A DNA stretch of 64,000 nucleotides from CBFIDA01 sp965661085 (lineage in GTDB: Bacteria > Pseudomonadota > Gammaproteobacteria > Comchoanobacterales > Comchoanobacteraceae): contig CBFIDA010000008.1 in the NCBI GenBank assembly GCA_965661085.1, forward strand, positions 7,046-71,045, written 5' to 3'. The position numbers and the translations under genes are program-made. How positions within the stretch are numbered: the stretch's first letter is position 1; each line of letters starts with the position of its first letter. The notes beneath the pieces are model-generated. The model was not told the origin of the DNA. It did not search any database and worked only from the letters and a program-made list of their open reading frames with translations. This document shows, in pieces, positions 63,818 to 64,000 of this stretch.

Positions 63818-64000
63818 ATGTCTACACCCTCTTTCAACCAAGCCCCCATTGGTCTGATTGATTCTGGCGTGGGTGGTCTAACCATTGCCAGAGCCATACA
63901 GCGTGTTCTACCTTTGGAGCGCATGATTTATTATGCTGACACGGCACATTTACCTTATGGCAATAAGTCACCCCAATTCATTCAGCAGCGCTTGATGACC
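63818..64000 (+). CDS. murI: glutamate racemase MurI (5' part)
   Basis: Converts L- to D-glutamate for peptidoglycan. The N-terminus has IGLIDSGVGGLTIARAI, where the Asp and Ser of the first active-site loop lie, then YYADTAHLPYGNKS, another family signature. The gene continues past the window end; 61 codons are visible. ATG 63818 is three bases after the stop of the secreted protein, so the two are likely in one operon. Confidence 0.93.
   Translation, partial: MSTPSFNQAPIGLIDSGVGGLTIARAIQRVLPLERMIYYADTAHLPYGNKSPQFIQQRLMT

Overview
The window is a dense stretch of gammaproteobacterial chromosome. That placement rests on conserved gene blocks: rsfS-rlmH-mrdA-rodA-mltB, folC-dedD-cvpA with accD, asd-fimV-truA, asmA-mutY-yggX, an lptF-lptG pair and pta-ackA. 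Coding is on both strands in short operons with many 4-20 base overlaps. I saw no phage, insertion sequence, CRISPR array, rRNA or replication origin. Several features point to a host-associated, perhaps protist-associated, lifestyle: a free-standing F-box-like mini-protein, three large orphan membrane proteins, an amino-acid-uptake/glnA cluster, and decaying genes. That lifestyle is inference; I cannot name the genus.

Layout. 1-600: the end of a Cys-rich gene and a frame-shifted secreted protein behind a near-consensus promoter. 700-3556: biotin genes bioB-bioF-bioD. 3627-11192: rdgC, rsfS, rlmH, the elongasome pair mrdA/rodA, mltB and a TPR-methyltransferase fusion. 11208-15646 (minus): a PAP2 phosphatase, an orphan membrane protein and rnr. 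15775-16015: a complete tRNA-Ala/tRNA-Glu unit with promoter and terminator. 16034-22046 (minus): lptF, lptG, an MFS carrier, glnA and tyrP packed together; GlnA carries Phe where the adenylylated Tyr should be. 22114-25374 (minus): a 1086-residue orphan with a repeated two-helix membrane unit and its own promoter. 26090-33253: pta-ackA, then valS-queC. 33300-39707: fumC, radA, an SH3b protein, a ZIP transporter, ampG and pssA. 40218-42986: a LOG-family protein, a cardiolipin-synthase-like PLD enzyme and a Ca/Na exchanger. 43010-47853: holA, cvpA, dedD, folC and accD.

48171-50255 is a rearranged spot: an orphan membrane protein with an internal repeat lies between a broken piece and an intact copy of a second TrmB-like methyltransferase gene. 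It is followed by a TraI/MobH-like orphan (50268-51533), truA, a very short FimV, an acidic unknown and asd. 55049-56310 is a dead dicarboxylate symporter gene with an amber stop and a 1-base deletion. Next come the F-box mini-gene (56564-56713), an XRE/S24-type regulator translationally coupled to a UbiH-family monooxygenase, canonical trmB, asmA, mutY, yggX, tRNA-Phe, a secreted unknown and the start of murI.

The conserved genes serve envelope growth (PBP2/RodA, MltB, AmpG, MurI, LptFG, PssA, PLD enzyme), acetate and fatty-acid metabolism (Pta/AckA, AccD, biotin), replication and repair (HolA, RadA, MutY, RdgC) and tRNA/rRNA modification (TruA, TrmB, QueC, RlmH). The best candidates for something new are the F-box mini-gene, the repeat-containing orphan membrane proteins, the non-adenylylatable GlnA in an uptake operon, and a canonical -1 slippery heptamer exactly at the break of the first secreted-protein gene.
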